This document shows, piece by piece, positions 53,017-61,172 of a stretch of 64,000 nt of DNA (positions within the stretch are counted from its first letter, which is position 1; each line of letters begins with the position of its first letter). Both the position numbers and the translations under genes were made by a program. This DNA comes from Hoeflea_A sp965249925. Lineage in GTDB: Bacteria > Pseudomonadota > Alphaproteobacteria > Rhizobiales > Rhizobiaceae. The DNA lies in assembly GCA_965249925.1 (NCBI GenBank), contig OZ252260.1:6820001-6884000 (forward strand), written 5' to 3'. The notes under the pieces are model-generated. The model did no database searches. It was given only the letters and a program-made list of their open reading frames with translations, and was not told the origin of the DNA.

Positions 53017-53721
53017 CTAGTCGCGCAGGATCAAGCGGTCGCCGGTCATCTGCAACGACGACAGCGAACCCAGATAGCTCATGCCAAGCAGGCTTTCAGC
53101 GAGCTTGCCGCGTTCCAGCACGCCAGCACGGACATCCTGTCGCGCAATACCGCCGACGGACACGTCGGACAGCGTAATGGGTGCTGCCATGGCTATCCCG
53201 TTTGCCGTGCGGACCGGTTGCACAAATCGCAGGCGGTCGACATCGATGCCGACCCGTTCGGCATCGCGGTAGGAAAGCGCTATCGTGCTGGCGCCGGTAT
53301 CGACCATCATGTTCAAAGGTTGCCCGTTGACCTGGACGCGCGCCTGGAAATGACCGCCCAATCCCTTGGTCAATATGGCTTCTTGGGAGCCGTCTTCGTT
53401 GATCCGGCTGATCGCCGTGCCCGGCATGATACCGGCGGCAAGCCTTGTGCCGATATCGCGCAATTCGAACCTGTACAGGTAGACCGTGCTCAGCAGCAAC
53501 AAGGCCATGATCCAGATCACGGCGTTACGGGCCATTTCGCCAAGGCGCTGTCCCGATCCGACAATCGCCGCCGCGATCACTGCGCCCCAGATGCCGAGAT
53601 AAAGGGCACTGGCAAACGCATCGTTGGGCAAACCAAGCGTCTCCCCGGTCCGGTGATTGACCACAAGCAGCAGCAGGCCAACGCCGATAACGCCCAATAT
53701 TATCCAGAGCAGGCGGTTCAC
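53017..53721 (-). CDS. TIGR02281-type clan AA aspartic protease (membrane anchored)
   Basis: A 234-residue protein with two to three membrane helices in the first 95 residues (N-R-L-L-W-I-I-L..., a second near 45-60, a third near 70-85) and a periplasmic retropepsin-like domain with the active-site V-D-T-G-A-S near residue 143. The typical L-L-G-M-S-Y-L-G-S-L near the end supports the family. A single such domain must dimerise to form the full active site. Its GTG start overlaps the DUF1289 stop by four bases (GTGA). Confidence 0.88.
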   Translation of the reverse strand: MNRLLWIILGVIGVGLLLLVVNHRTGETLGLPNDAFASALYLGIWGAVIAAAIVGSGQRLGEMARNAVIWIMALLLLSTVYLYRFELRDIGTRLAAGIMPGTAISRINEDGSQEAILTKGLGGHFQARVQVNGQPLNMMVDTGASTIALSYRDAERVGIDVDRLRFVQPVRTANGIAMAAPITLSDVSVGGIARQDVRAGVLERGKLAESLLGMSYLGSLSSLQMTGDRLILRD

Positions 53722-53954
53722 GTCTGCTCCTCCGCCCGCAACCGCGCCATCCGACGCCGGCGGGTCTCACGACGCGGCTTGCGCTCCACTTGCGTCAACC
53801 GCTCGGGCAACAGCGAGATGACCGCCTGTCGCTGCGCCGGAGTAAAGCGCAGCCAGCCGGCTATTTCCTGGCCCGTGCGGCCGCAGCCGAAGCAGTATCC
53901 GGTCTTGCGGTCGATGGAGCAAACCAGAATGCATGGAGATTCAATGCTGCTCAT
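53718..53954 (-). CDS. DUF1289 family small cysteine-rich protein
   Basis: A 78-residue protein with S-P-C-I-L-V-C-S-I-D...G-Y-C-F-G-C-G-R-T near residues 5-26; the four cysteines probably bind a metal or iron-sulfur cluster. The C-terminal half is basic. The family is widespread in proteobacteria, and its function is not established. It is coupled by a four-base overlap to the aspartic protease gene. Confidence 0.88.
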   Translation of the reverse strand: MSSIESPCILVCSIDRKTGYCFGCGRTGQEIAGWLRFTPAQRQAVISLLPERLTQVERKPRRETRRRRMARLRAEEQT

Positions 53955-53995
53955 GCGTCATCCATAACCATATTCCTTACCAGCATATTGTGGTG

Positions 53996-54772
53996 TCAGA
54001 GCCAAAGAGCAAGCCCCAGCAGCGCCGCGACCTCGCAAACCTGTTGGGTTGCACCGATGGTATCGCCGGTATGTCCGGATATGCGCGCATCGGTGAACCG
54101 CGTGAACGCGAAACAAGCCGCCGCCGTCAACAGAAGCGCCAGCAACGCCCCGACAAGCCCCGCCGCCGGCACTGTCAGCAGAACCGTCACGACAGCCCCG
54201 CTGATCATTGCGAACCGTACGGCGCCCTCATCCGGCTGTCCCGCCGAATGGGCGACGCCGTCTAACCGCGCTGCCGGCAGAACGTGCCAGTGCCAGACCA
54301 TGGCGGACCGGCTGACGGCGGCGACACCGGCAATCGCGAGCGCGGCTGCCAGGGGCGTCGAGTCGCCGGCAATCATTGCGATGCCGGAAACCCGAAGCAG
54401 CAGAGACATGACAATCGCGATGCCGCCATAGGTGCCGATTGCGCTGTCCTTCATGATCTGAAGGATCCGCTCGCGGTTCGATCCGCCGCCGAACCCGTCC
54501 GCGCAATCGGCAAGACCGTCCTCGTGCAAGGCTCCTGATACGAGCAGCAGAACGCTTAAACTGACAGCGGATGCGAACAAAGGTGCGACTCCGGCCCACA
54601 GCAGCAGTAACAGCAGCACCGAGGCCGGAAGCGCAATCACAATGCCGGCAATGCCGTAAGCTCCCGCCGACTGCGCAATGGAAACCGAATGTCCGTCGAA
54701 AACGCGGTCCGGCACGGGAAGCCGGCTCAAAAAGGCAACGGCCCGGCCCGTTTCGGTTAGCAGCCCATTCAT
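53996..54772 (-). CDS. cobS: Adenosylcobinamide-GDP ribazoletransferase (cobalamin synthase)
   Basis: A 258-residue inner-membrane CobS/CobV that joins alpha-ribazole to adenosylcobinamide-GDP, the last step of cobalamin nucleotide-loop assembly. Family features: F-L-S-R-L-P-V-P near residue 14, L-H-E-D-G-L-A-D-C-A-D-G-F near 82-94 (the Mg2+ site) and several membrane helices thereafter. It is divergent from cobT, with a 133-base interval containing an 11-base inverted repeat. Confidence 0.93.
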   Translation of the reverse strand: MNGLLTETGRAVAFLSRLPVPDRVFDGHSVSIAQSAGAYGIAGIVIALPASVLLLLLLWAGVAPLFASAVSLSVLLLVSGALHEDGLADCADGFGGGSNRERILQIMKDSAIGTYGGIAIVMSLLLRVSGIAMIAGDSTPLAAALAIAGVAAVSRSAMVWHWHVLPAARLDGVAHSAGQPDEGAVRFAMISGAVVTVLLTVPAAGLVGALLALLLTAAACFAFTRFTDARISGHTGDTIGATQQVCEVAALLGLALWL

Positions 54773-54818
54773 TGTGTTCTCCGCGCGCCATCGAGGGACG
54801 GATCGATGACACCATCGA

Positions 54819-54890
54819 AAATCGATTGCAAATATTCCCGTATAGCCTAGAGCAAGTCGTGGCTAGATCCGTTAAGGCCGCAATCGATTT
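54819..54890. promoter_or_regulatory. Long-arm inverted repeat between cobS and cobT
   Basis: Perfect 11-base arms AAATCGATTGC (54819-54829) and GCAATCGATTT (54880-54890), 50 bases apart. The right arm directly abuts the cobT ribosome-binding site GAAAGGA (54891-54897). If transcription starts left of 54819 the arms could pair in the leader; otherwise they could be paired operator half-sites. No cobalamin riboswitch is recognisable here. Confidence 0.45.
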
Positions 54891-54905
54891 GAAAGGACTG
54901 ACTGC

Positions 54906-55922
54906 ATGGCTGTTTCCGGCCTTCCATTTGACGATTTTCGAGAGCTGTTGGCCAATTTACCCGGCCCGGATGAGGCCGCCATGCAGGCGGTGCGCGAACG
55001 CGATCCGCTATTGACCAAACCACTGGGATCATTGGGGCGGCTGGAGGAAATCGCCGAGTGGCTCGCCGCCTGGAGCGGCCGTGCTCCGGCGGTGAACCGA
55101 CCGCTGGTTGCGGTCTTTGCGGGCAATCACGGAGTGACCGGCCAGGGCGTTTCAGCCTTTCCGTCGGAGGTCACCGCACAGATGGTTGCCAATTTCGCGG
55201 CCGGTGGTGCGGCGATCAATCAGATCTGTATTGCAAACGATCTGGGCCTCAAGGTTTTCGATCTGGCTCTGGAGGTGCCAACCGCCGACATCACGCAAGA
55301 AGCCGCTCTGGATGAGCGGGCTTGCGCGGCGACAATGGCGTTCGGCATGGAATCGGTCGCCGGCGGCACGGACCTCCTGTGCATCGGCGAGATGGGCATC
55401 GGCAACACAACAATCGCATCGGCGATCTGTTACGGGCTTTACGGCGGTACTGCCGAGGAATGGGTTGGTCCCGGCACCGGCGCCGTCGGTGACGCGCTAC
55501 GACGCAAGATCGAGGCCGTCGAAGCGGCGGTCGCGCTGCACGAGCCGCATCTTGACGATCCGCTGGAGCTGTTGCGGCGCCTGGGCGGTCGCGAACAGGC
55601 GGCGATCGCGGGCGCCATACTGGCCGCGCGCATGCAGCAGATTCCGGTGATCCTCGACGGTTTTGTCGTCACGGCGGCCGCCGCAGTCCTGCAAGCCGCC
55701 AATCCGACGGCGTTGGATCACTGCCTCGTCGGTCATATGTCGGCTGAGCCCGGACATATAAGGGTCATCGAGAAGCTCGGCAAAAAGCCGCTGCTGGCAC
55801 TCGGCATGCGACTGGGAGAAGGTACGGGCGCGGCTCTTGCCGCGGGGATCGTCAAAGCGGCTGCGTTGAGCCACACCGGCATGGCGACATTCGACCAGGC
55901 GGGCGTCAGCGATAAGGACTGA
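54906..55922 (+). CDS. cobT: Nicotinate-nucleotide-dimethylbenzimidazole phosphoribosyltransferase
   Basis: A 338-residue CobT (CobU in some nomenclatures) that makes alpha-ribazole 5'-phosphate from dimethylbenzimidazole and nicotinate mononucleotide. Conserved: K-P-L-G-S-L-G-R-L-E near residue 37, F-A-G-N-H-G-V near 72, G-E-M-G-I-G-N-T-T near 160, and the catalytic Glu in G-M-R-L-G-E-G-T-G-A near 300-310. A GAAAGGA ribosome-binding site nine bases upstream supports the ATG. It is divergent from cobS, which uses its product. Confidence 0.94.
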   Translation: MAVSGLPFDDFRELLANLPGPDEAAMQAVRERDPLLTKPLGSLGRLEEIAEWLAAWSGRAPAVNRPLVAVFAGNHGVTGQGVSAFPSEVTAQMVANFAAGGAAINQICIANDLGLKVFDLALEVPTADITQEAALDERACAATMAFGMESVAGGTDLLCIGEMGIGNTTIASAICYGLYGGTAEEWVGPGTGAVGDALRRKIEAVEAAVALHEPHLDDPLELLRRLGGREQAAIAGAILAARMQQIPVILDGFVVTAAAAVLQAANPTALDHCLVGHMSAEPGHIRVIEKLGKKPLLALGMRLGEGTGAALAAGIVKAAALSHTGMATFDQAGVSDKD

Positions 55923-55938
55923 TACACAGACCTGGCGT

Positions 55939-56697
55939 CTAGCGGCAATACCGGTATCCGCTGCGCCGCTGCGCCATGTCGAAGTGAAAGTGGTTTTCGT
56001 GAAATGTGTCGCTGCCCGGCCCGAGGACAGTGGTGAAATGCTCGCAGCCGGCGTCGCGGACGGTCTTGAGGAAGCGTTCGCGACGATCTTCGCCCTTCGC
56101 AGGAAAACCGACTTCCACGACCGTGCCGTCGGCCAGAACGAAGCGTCCGATGTCGATGGCGCTGCCCTTCGCGTGCTCCGATAGTTTTGCCCCGGACTGG
56201 GAGTTTCGGGTCCGGCAATCGTAGGTGGCGTACTGGTCGATGCCAACGAGCTCCGTGCCGTAGATCCGACGGGCCGCCGGCGCCACGCCTTCCCTCACCC
56301 AGTTGGCCAGCGCTTCTGTGGCCTGGCAATTCAGCACGGTTGAACTCGAAAGTGCGATACCGCCCGGCAACCGGCTTACCTTCACGGGATGCGGGATACC
56401 GCACCCACCGTTGCCGGTGACCGCCGCGGCAGGCGTAAACCGAACGCCCAGTTGCTCCAGCCTGTCGCGGCACCGTGTTTCCTCGGACGGAAGATCGGTC
56501 AGGATCCGCTCGATCCGAAATCTCGCCTTTTCGACGGCAGACGGTTTCGATATCGGGACGGGAACGGTAAACGCGCTGAGAAGCGACGGCCGCGGAGTTG
56601 GAACCGGAACCTTGCCGGAATCGTCCATCGCCGCGACCTCGACCGTCGCGACGGCGCACATCAGGACCAAAGCCAATACCGCCGGACTCCATCGCAT
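55939..56697 (-). CDS. Exported extensin-family protein (D,D-peptidase-like fold)
   Basis: About 252 residues with a signal peptide (M-R-W-S-P then hydrophobic, ending V-A-A-M-D) and the bacterial extensin-like domain. Recognisable segments: C-G-I-P-H-P-V near residue 95, A-R-R-I-Y-G-T-E-L-V near 140, Y-D-C-R-T-R-N near 152, L-S-E-H-A-K-G-S-A-I-D-I near 165-176 and H-E-N-H-F-H-F-D near 236. The last two resemble the zinc site of LAS peptidases, suggesting peptidoglycan hydrolysis. The start may instead be a GTG five codons upstream; neither has a good ribosome-binding site. Confidence 0.83.
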   Translation of the reverse strand: MRWSPAVLALVLMCAVATVEVAAMDDSGKVPVPTPRPSLLSAFTVPVPISKPSAVEKARFRIERILTDLPSEETRCRDRLEQLGVRFTPAAAVTGNGGCGIPHPVKVSRLPGGIALSSSTVLNCQATEALANWVREGVAPAARRIYGTELVGIDQYATYDCRTRNSQSGAKLSEHAKGSAIDIGRFVLADGTVVEVGFPAKGEDRRERFLKTVRDAGCEHFTTVLGPGSDTFHENHFHFDMAQRRSGYRYCR

Positions 56698-56750
56698 AAC
56701 CTGCGTTACCACAGAATGCGCCGGGTTGGGAACAATCTCGCCTTCGGCTT

Positions 56751-56762
56751 AGGACCTGTTGA
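56751..56762 (+). repeat. Copy C of dispersed 12-base motif
   Basis: AGGACCTGTTGA in the gap between the extensin-like and DUF2461 genes; see copies at 34436 and 38275. Confidence 0.3.
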
Positions 56763-56764
56763 CC

Positions 56765-57445
56765 TTAGCCGACCACCCTCTGAATCCATCGGTTAAGCGG
56801 CGCCAGTGCCTCGAGGATACCGGTCAAATACGATGTTGCTTCGGAACCGAAGATCCGGTCATCGAAACCGACTCCATTTCTTGTCATGGCGACAACACCC
56901 TTGCGTCGCAAAAGGTCGGCCGCCGGGCTGTCAGCATCGAATCCCCTTGGAACCTTCTTGAGCGCCGGTTCGCCAAGCACACAGCCAACCGCGTCGGCAG
57001 ATGAAAGCGCCGCCTCCAGTTCATTCCGATCTGCGTCGTCCTCAACCGCCGCTCGATAGCGCTCGAGCCCCTCGCCCTCGAACGCCCAGTGGCCGGCTCC
57101 ATAACCGAAATGGTCGTGACCCAGCACCAGATGCGTTCCAGCCGAACGGTTAGGATGGTCCCCGGTCCAAAAGACCATATGAATCATGGTGTTGTACGGG
57201 GTCTTGTCCTTGGAGAAGCGCGTGTCCCGATGTACGCGCCGAAGTGATTTATTGACTTTGGCGACCGCGTGGTGCGGCGGGTTCAAACCCTCTGCCACCG
57301 GCGCCATTGTCGTGATGAGGTCCAGCGCCGGCTGCACGAAGAAGGTCTCATAGTCGGCTCGGTTGGCCTCGAACCACTCCTTGTTGTTGTTGGCTCTGAG
57401 GTTTTTGAGGTAGGCGACGGATTCTTTTGGAAAACCCTGGAACAC
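56765..57445 (-). CDS. DUF2461 (TIGR02453) family protein
   Basis: A 226-residue cytoplasmic protein of the DUF2461 family, recognised by F-L-x-x-L-R-A-N-N-N-K-E-W-F near residue 15-26, the V-N-K-S-L-R-R-V-H-R-D-T-R-F-S segment near 65-78 and D-K-T-P-Y-N-T near 80. Function unknown. The second of two closely spaced GTGs (57445) is chosen because GGGAG lies eight bases before it and the family begins M-F-x-G-F. It is the last gene of a five-gene leftward run. Confidence 0.82.
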   Translation of the reverse strand: MFQGFPKESVAYLKNLRANNNKEWFEANRADYETFFVQPALDLITTMAPVAEGLNPPHHAVAKVNKSLRRVHRDTRFSKDKTPYNTMIHMVFWTGDHPNRSAGTHLVLGHDHFGYGAGHWAFEGEGLERYRAAVEDDADRNELEAALSSADAVGCVLGEPALKKVPRGFDADSPAADLLRRKGVVAMTRNGVGFDDRIFGSEATSYLTGILEALAPLNRWIQRVVG

Positions 57446-57457
57446 TTGCACGTCTCC

Positions 57458-57787
57458 CTATTTTGGCGGCAACCCGCCGACGAATGTGGCGGTGAAATCG
57501 ATCCAGTTGTTCAATCCCGTTGCAAGCGCCTCGTCGACACCGACCCAGATCAATCCGCCCATCTTGCGCCCGGTAAAGTCCATCGGCCGGGCACCGGGCC
57601 GTTTGAGGGCTTCGGTCTCGAGATCCTTGCCGACCCGAAACATGAAGCTGTCGTGGTTGGCAACACCGGCGAACATGTTGCCGTTGAGCATGAAACAGAC
57701 ACCGCCAAACATGTTCTTTTCAGTGATGCCGGGCCGATCCGCAAGGGCGTCGCGCAGCATTTCGGCCAAATGTGGATCATGAGCCAT
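57458..57787 (-). CDS. TfoX/Sxy N-terminal domain protein
   Basis: A 109-residue TfoX-N domain protein. Typical residues: E-K-N-M-F-G-G-V-C-F-M-L-N-G-N-M near 24-38, F-M-F-R-V-G near 46 and R-P-M-D-F-T-G-R-K-M near 75. Related to the competence activator Sxy, but single-domain versions have no proven role in competence. It lies 12 bases before DUF2461 and 27 bases after MAPEG. Confidence 0.87.
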   Translation of the reverse strand: MAHDPHLAEMLRDALADRPGITEKNMFGGVCFMLNGNMFAGVANHDSFMFRVGKDLETEALKRPGARPMDFTGRKMGGLIWVGVDEALATGLNNWIDFTATFVGGLPPK

Positions 57788-57814
57788 AACCTGTTCTCCA
57801 AATCTCGATTCCGA

Positions 57815-58207
57815 TCAGGCCAGCAGGCCTGATACGCGAGCCAACAGGAATACGGCCAGCACAACCATCAGCGCCGTGGTGAGACCGGCGCCAAACAACC
57901 GTGCAGCCGATCCGGCGTATCCGAGCATGTAGGCTGCATGTGAAAGGCGCGAAAGAACCAAAACACATCCGGCGATGACGACGAACCAACCGGGCGCGCC
58001 GACAAACTCGCAAGCGGCCATGGCAATCAGCACGATCGGAACATACTCGATGAAATTGCCATGGGCACGTACGGCCTTCAGCATGGTCAGATCGCCATTG
58101 TCGCCGAGTTCGATGCCGAGTTTGGCTCGATAGGCACTGGCGGCGATCGACAGGCTTACCTGCAACAGCAGCATGATGCCGATGAAAGTCAATGTGATGG
58201 TCAGCAT
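57815..58207 (-). CDS. MAPEG-family membrane protein
   Basis: A 130-residue four-helix MAPEG protein (membrane-associated proteins in eicosanoid and glutathione metabolism). Seen: a first hydrophobic helix, the R-A-H-G-N-F-I-E-Y-V-P motif near residue 48-58, and S-R-L-S-H-A-A-Y-M near 85-95. Bacterial members resemble microsomal glutathione transferases, but activity is unproven. Fourth gene of the leftward run. Confidence 0.88.
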   Translation of the reverse strand: MLTITLTFIGIMLLLQVSLSIAASAYRAKLGIELGDNGDLTMLKAVRAHGNFIEYVPIVLIAMAACEFVGAPGWFVVIAGCVLVLSRLSHAAYMLGYAGSAARLFGAGLTTALMVVLAVFLLARVSGLLA

Positions 58208-58263
58208 GGATATAGGTTCCTTCGGTCGGTAGGACCGGCGCGGCGAACCGCGCCGGGACCGGA

Positions 58264-58647
58264 TTATCCCTGTTGGCTTTCATAGGTGATGAGCGCGATC
58301 GAGGCCCCGTACGGATCCTTGATGGTTGCCATCCGCCCGACACCTGGAAAATCGGTGGGGTCGCTGACACCGTTCGCACCGTTTTCGAGGGCCGACCTGT
58401 ACCGCGCGTCGACATTGTCCACGGTGATGTAAATCATCCACTGCCCCTCCGGCCTCGGCTCCGGCATGAATCCGCCGATGGGATTCTCCCCGACAACGAT
58501 GCCGGCATAGGCGGAACCGTCCTGCATGGGCATGTCGGATACGTTCCAGCCAAGTACGGTCTCATAGAACTTTCGAGCGGCAGCCGGGTCGCTTCCGCTG
58601 TGCTGAATCCAGCTGGCGGCACCATGGGTTTGCATCGGATTGCTCAT
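58264..58647 (-). CDS. VOC-family (glyoxalase/bleomycin-resistance fold) protein
   Basis: A 127-residue vicinal-oxygen-chelate protein. It shows F-Y-E-T-V-L-G-W near residue 24-31, N-P-I-G-G-F-M near 58 and V-A-T-I-K-D-P-Y-G-A near 110, typical of the group annotated as hydroxylase-like VOC proteins. Substrate unknown. The start at 58647 follows AAAGGAGG on the coding strand; the frame is open eight codons earlier. It lies 79 bases from the stop of the sigma factor gene. Confidence 0.88.
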   Translation of the reverse strand: MSNPMQTHGAASWIQHSGSDPAAARKFYETVLGWNVSDMPMQDGSAYAGIVVGENPIGGFMPEPRPEGQWMIYITVDNVDARYRSALENGANGVSDPTDFPGVGRMATIKDPYGASIALITYESQQG

Positions 58648-58725
58648 GTCATCCTCCTTTGTGAGCACCAATGCCTCAAGGACGATCCACCAAGACCGAA
58701 TCCGACAGGTGGTCCAAAAAAAGAT

Positions 58726-60000
58726 TTATCCGTCGGCGTCGCACCGGCCGATCTGCATGCGGATATGGTCCGCTTCCTGGTCGCTGGGGCCAAGTAGCAG
58801 CGCCTGACGGTAAGCCGCCGCAGCCTCGCCGTTTCTGCCGGCGTCGAACAACAGTGACGCGCGTGTGGTGTGGAAATAAAGGTAGTTCACAAGCGTTTCG
58901 GACAGCCGATCGAGACAATCAAGAGCCGCTTCGGCGTTACGTACCTTGGAAATGGCAACGCATCGGTTGAGCGAGACGATCGGTGAGGGTTGAACGCGTT
59001 CGAGAGTCGCGTAGAGCCGTTCGATTTCGGCCCAATCCGTTTCCTTCGCGTGCTTCGCGCGACAGTGGATTGCCGCAATCGCCGCCTGAATCTGATAGGG
59101 CCCGGCGCGGCCGTGGCGCAGCGCCTTCTGCAAGAGGATGTCGCCCTCGGCGATCTCATTGCGCCGCCACAGGCCACGATCCTGCTCTTCGAGGGGCACC
59201 AATTCCCCGTCCGCGCTGATGCGCGCCCGGCGACGGGAATGCTGGAACAGGCAAAGTGCAAGCAATCCCATGACCTCCGCCTGCGCCGGGAAAAGCCCCA
59301 GCAAAAGCCTCAGGAGCCGGATCGCCTCCTCGCACAGTTCGGCGCGGATGTGGACGTCACCACCGCTGGCCGCATAACCTTCATTGAACAGCAGGTAGAT
59401 CATGACGCTGACGGCCTCCAGACGGGCTGTGCGCTCCTGCAGGCTCGGCGTTTCGAGCCGCTCGGCAATCCCGGAGGCCCTTTTCTTGGCGCGGGTGATG
59501 CGCTGTTCCATCGTCTTCGGGCGCACGACCAGAGCTCGGGCGATCTTTTCGACGGAAAAACCGGCGATGGTCTTCAGCGCCAACGCCAACTGATCCTGAA
59601 GCGACAGATCCGGATGGCAGCACATGAACATCAGGCGCAGCACGTCGTCGCGCAATTCGTTCATATCAAGCTGTTCGGCCAACTCCAGTTCCGCGTCCTC
59701 CGGCCACTGCTCCAGCACATCGAGCCGATCGTCGAAAACCAGCCGGCGATCCTTGCGCAGCCGGTCAATCGCCACGTTGCGTCCCGTCACCAGCAGCCAT
59801 GCGGTCGGATCGCGCGGCACACCGTCCGCAGGCCATCTGACCAGGGCCCGCACGCAAGCCTCCTGAAACGCTTCCTCGGCGGTATCGAGACTGCGGAACT
59901 GCCGGGTGAGCGCGGCCACAACTTTCGGCCGGGCCAGCGACAGGTGGACCGCGACATCGCTGTGACCGTTACGCCTATTGGGAGGCACCGGCACCGGCAT
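58726..60000 (-). CDS. ECF42-type RNA polymerase sigma factor with C-terminal DUF6596/TPR extension
   Basis: A 424-residue sigma factor. Region 2 (about 25-85, with A-E-E-A-F-Q-E-A and A-I-D-R-L-R-K-D) and region 4 (about 130-180, with V-R-P-K-T-M-E-Q-R-I-T-R-A) are followed by a long helical extension (185-415) with L-L-F-N-E-G-Y-A and C-terminal TPR-like repeats. This layout is that of the ECF42 group, which works without an anti-sigma factor and has its C-terminal extension as a regulatory element. Its first 26 bases overlap the DGPF gene, the standard partner. Confidence 0.9.
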   Translation of the reverse strand: MPVPVPPNRRNGHSDVAVHLSLARPKVVAALTRQFRSLDTAEEAFQEACVRALVRWPADGVPRDPTAWLLVTGRNVAIDRLRKDRRLVFDDRLDVLEQWPEDAELELAEQLDMNELRDDVLRLMFMCCHPDLSLQDQLALALKTIAGFSVEKIARALVVRPKTMEQRITRAKKRASGIAERLETPSLQERTARLEAVSVMIYLLFNEGYAASGGDVHIRAELCEEAIRLLRLLLGLFPAQAEVMGLLALCLFQHSRRRARISADGELVPLEEQDRGLWRRNEIAEGDILLQKALRHGRAGPYQIQAAIAAIHCRAKHAKETDWAEIERLYATLERVQPSPIVSLNRCVAISKVRNAEAALDCLDRLSETLVNYLYFHTTRASLLFDAGRNGEAAAAYRQALLLGPSDQEADHIRMQIGRCDADG

Positions 60001-60358
60001 CGGCCAGCCTGCCTCCGCCCCAGTCTATGGGCCGCACCTCATAGCTGGCGACGCCCTGCGGCAGCTTTTTTGCCTGTTCGATGGCCTCTTCGATGCTGTC
60101 GCATTCGAAGGTGTAGAGTCCGAGCAGCTGTTCTTTCGTTTCCGCAAACGGCCCGTCCATGACCAATACGTTGTCGCCGGACTTGCGGACGGTGACCGCC
60201 GACGCCGTGTCCATCAGCTTGGCAACGGCGCCCAACGTCCCCTTTGCGGTGTGTTCCGCCTGGAGCGCGCGGTGGCGGTCCATGGCCCGCTCCTGCTCGT
60301 CGGCAGGAAGACGTTCGAAGAACCCTTCGTTGGCGTAAATCAGGATCGCATATTGCAA
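59975..60358 (-). CDS. YCII-related DGPF domain protein (ECF42 partner)
   Basis: A 127-residue YCII-fold protein with the name-giving D-G-P-F-A-E-T-K-E motif near residue 68-76. DGPF proteins accompany ECF42 sigma factors and are often their targets; the molecular role is unknown. The frame is open to 60433, but I place the start at the TTG 60356-60358, preceded by AAGGAG six bases upstream, giving the family N-terminus x-Q-Y-A-I-L-I-Y-A-N-E. It overlaps the sigma factor gene by 26 bases, indicating coupling. Confidence 0.87.
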   Translation of the reverse strand: MQYAILIYANEGFFERLPADEQERAMDRHRALQAEHTAKGTLGAVAKLMDTASAVTVRKSGDNVLVMDGPFAETKEQLLGLYTFECDSIEEAIEQAKKLPQGVASYEVRPIDWGGGRLADAGAGASQ

Positions 60359-60520
60359 AACAAGCTCCTTTCCAGTGACTGTCTTTCCTATCGTCCTTTC
60401 GATTGGACGTTGAAAACAGCCCGTATCCGACACCAGCCACTTCTTTTTCGTTGCTGCACTGCAATCGCGTCACAAGCAGCTGTGGTGCGGATCTGCCTGT
60501 GGTAGCACCTTATCAAATTT

Positions 60521-60540
60521 CCGTGGACATCCATTCCAAC
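60521..60540 (+). repeat. Upstream box of tandem paralog 1
   Basis: CCGTGGACATCCATTCCAAC, 83 bases before the first paralog ATG. Seventeen of twenty bases match the box before the second paralog (61072-61091), at nearly the same distance from the start. Confidence 0.5.
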
Positions 60541-60622
60541 AAACTTCCGACGCGATATCTGGATTGCCAGGACAGCGGTCGTGCGACGACCCTGTCACAA
60601 ATCACATTTGAAAGGCGACAAC

Positions 60623-60934
60623 ATGAAGCAGCTTATCCTGGCACTATGCATATCGGCCGTCGCGTTTCCGGCCCTGTCCATACAGCGCTACAATACCCTG
60701 ACCATGACCTGTGCACAGGTTCAAGATGCCGTGAACCGCGACGGTGCCGCCATCTTGCGATACCCGTCCTCGCGAGTCCCGTCTCTGCAGCTCTACGATC
60801 GTTACGTTCGGAACCGGTTGTTTTGCGGTTACAGCCAATTCGCGAAACGAGACTACATCCCGACCCGTGACTCAAGGCAATGCCGGGTCCTCAAATGCGC
60901 CGATGCGGATTTCGATTCTGACTTCGATCGCTGA
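60623..60934 (+). CDS. Small secreted four-cysteine protein, paralog 1
   Basis: A 103-residue protein of no family I recognise. Signal peptide at residues 1-20 (M-K-Q-L-I-L-A-L-C..., ending A-L-S-I-Q). The mature 83 residues contain four cysteines (T-C near 30, L-F-C near 68, one at about 88, and K-C near 93) that could form two disulfides, with a strongly conserved middle D-R-Y-V-R-N-R-L-F-C. The start is an ATG preceded by AAAGG. About 75% identical to the next gene by eye. The periplasmic or extracellular role is unknown. Confidence 0.78.
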   Translation: MKQLILALCISAVAFPALSIQRYNTLTMTCAQVQDAVNRDGAAILRYPSSRVPSLQLYDRYVRNRLFCGYSQFAKRDYIPTRDSRQCRVLKCADADFDSDFDR

Positions 60935-61071
60935 ATTCGCTGTAGGAAACCCCCTGAGATCTTAGTAAAATCCCAGAACAGTACCGTCCAGTAATGAAAT
61001 ATACATCACATTTACTCCCACCATGGTTGCATTCGCCAAGCAAAGATCCTTAATCAACGAAGTTAGCAATC

Positions 61072-61091
61072 CCGTGAACGCCCATTCCAAC
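61072..61091 (+). repeat. Upstream box of tandem paralog 2
   Basis: CCGTGAACGCCCATTCCAAC, 82 bases before the second paralog ATG; counterpart of 60521-60540. A TATAGT lies at 61105-61110 and could be a -10. Confidence 0.5.
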
Positions 61092-61172
61092 GGACGGTCC
61101 GTGCTATAGTTGGATCAATTGTTCAGTGGTGTCTTCAAGATGCCGCCGACACTCAACCCAAAAGGCGATACC

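Noticed and set aside
54773..54905. Possible cobalamin riboswitch before cobT or cobS
   Set aside because: The interval is too short and lacks the conserved B12-box; only an 11-base inverted repeat is present.
58990..60162. 390-codon open frame on the plus strand across the ECF42 gene
   Set aside because: Antisense shadow of the sigma factor; composition is non-protein-like.
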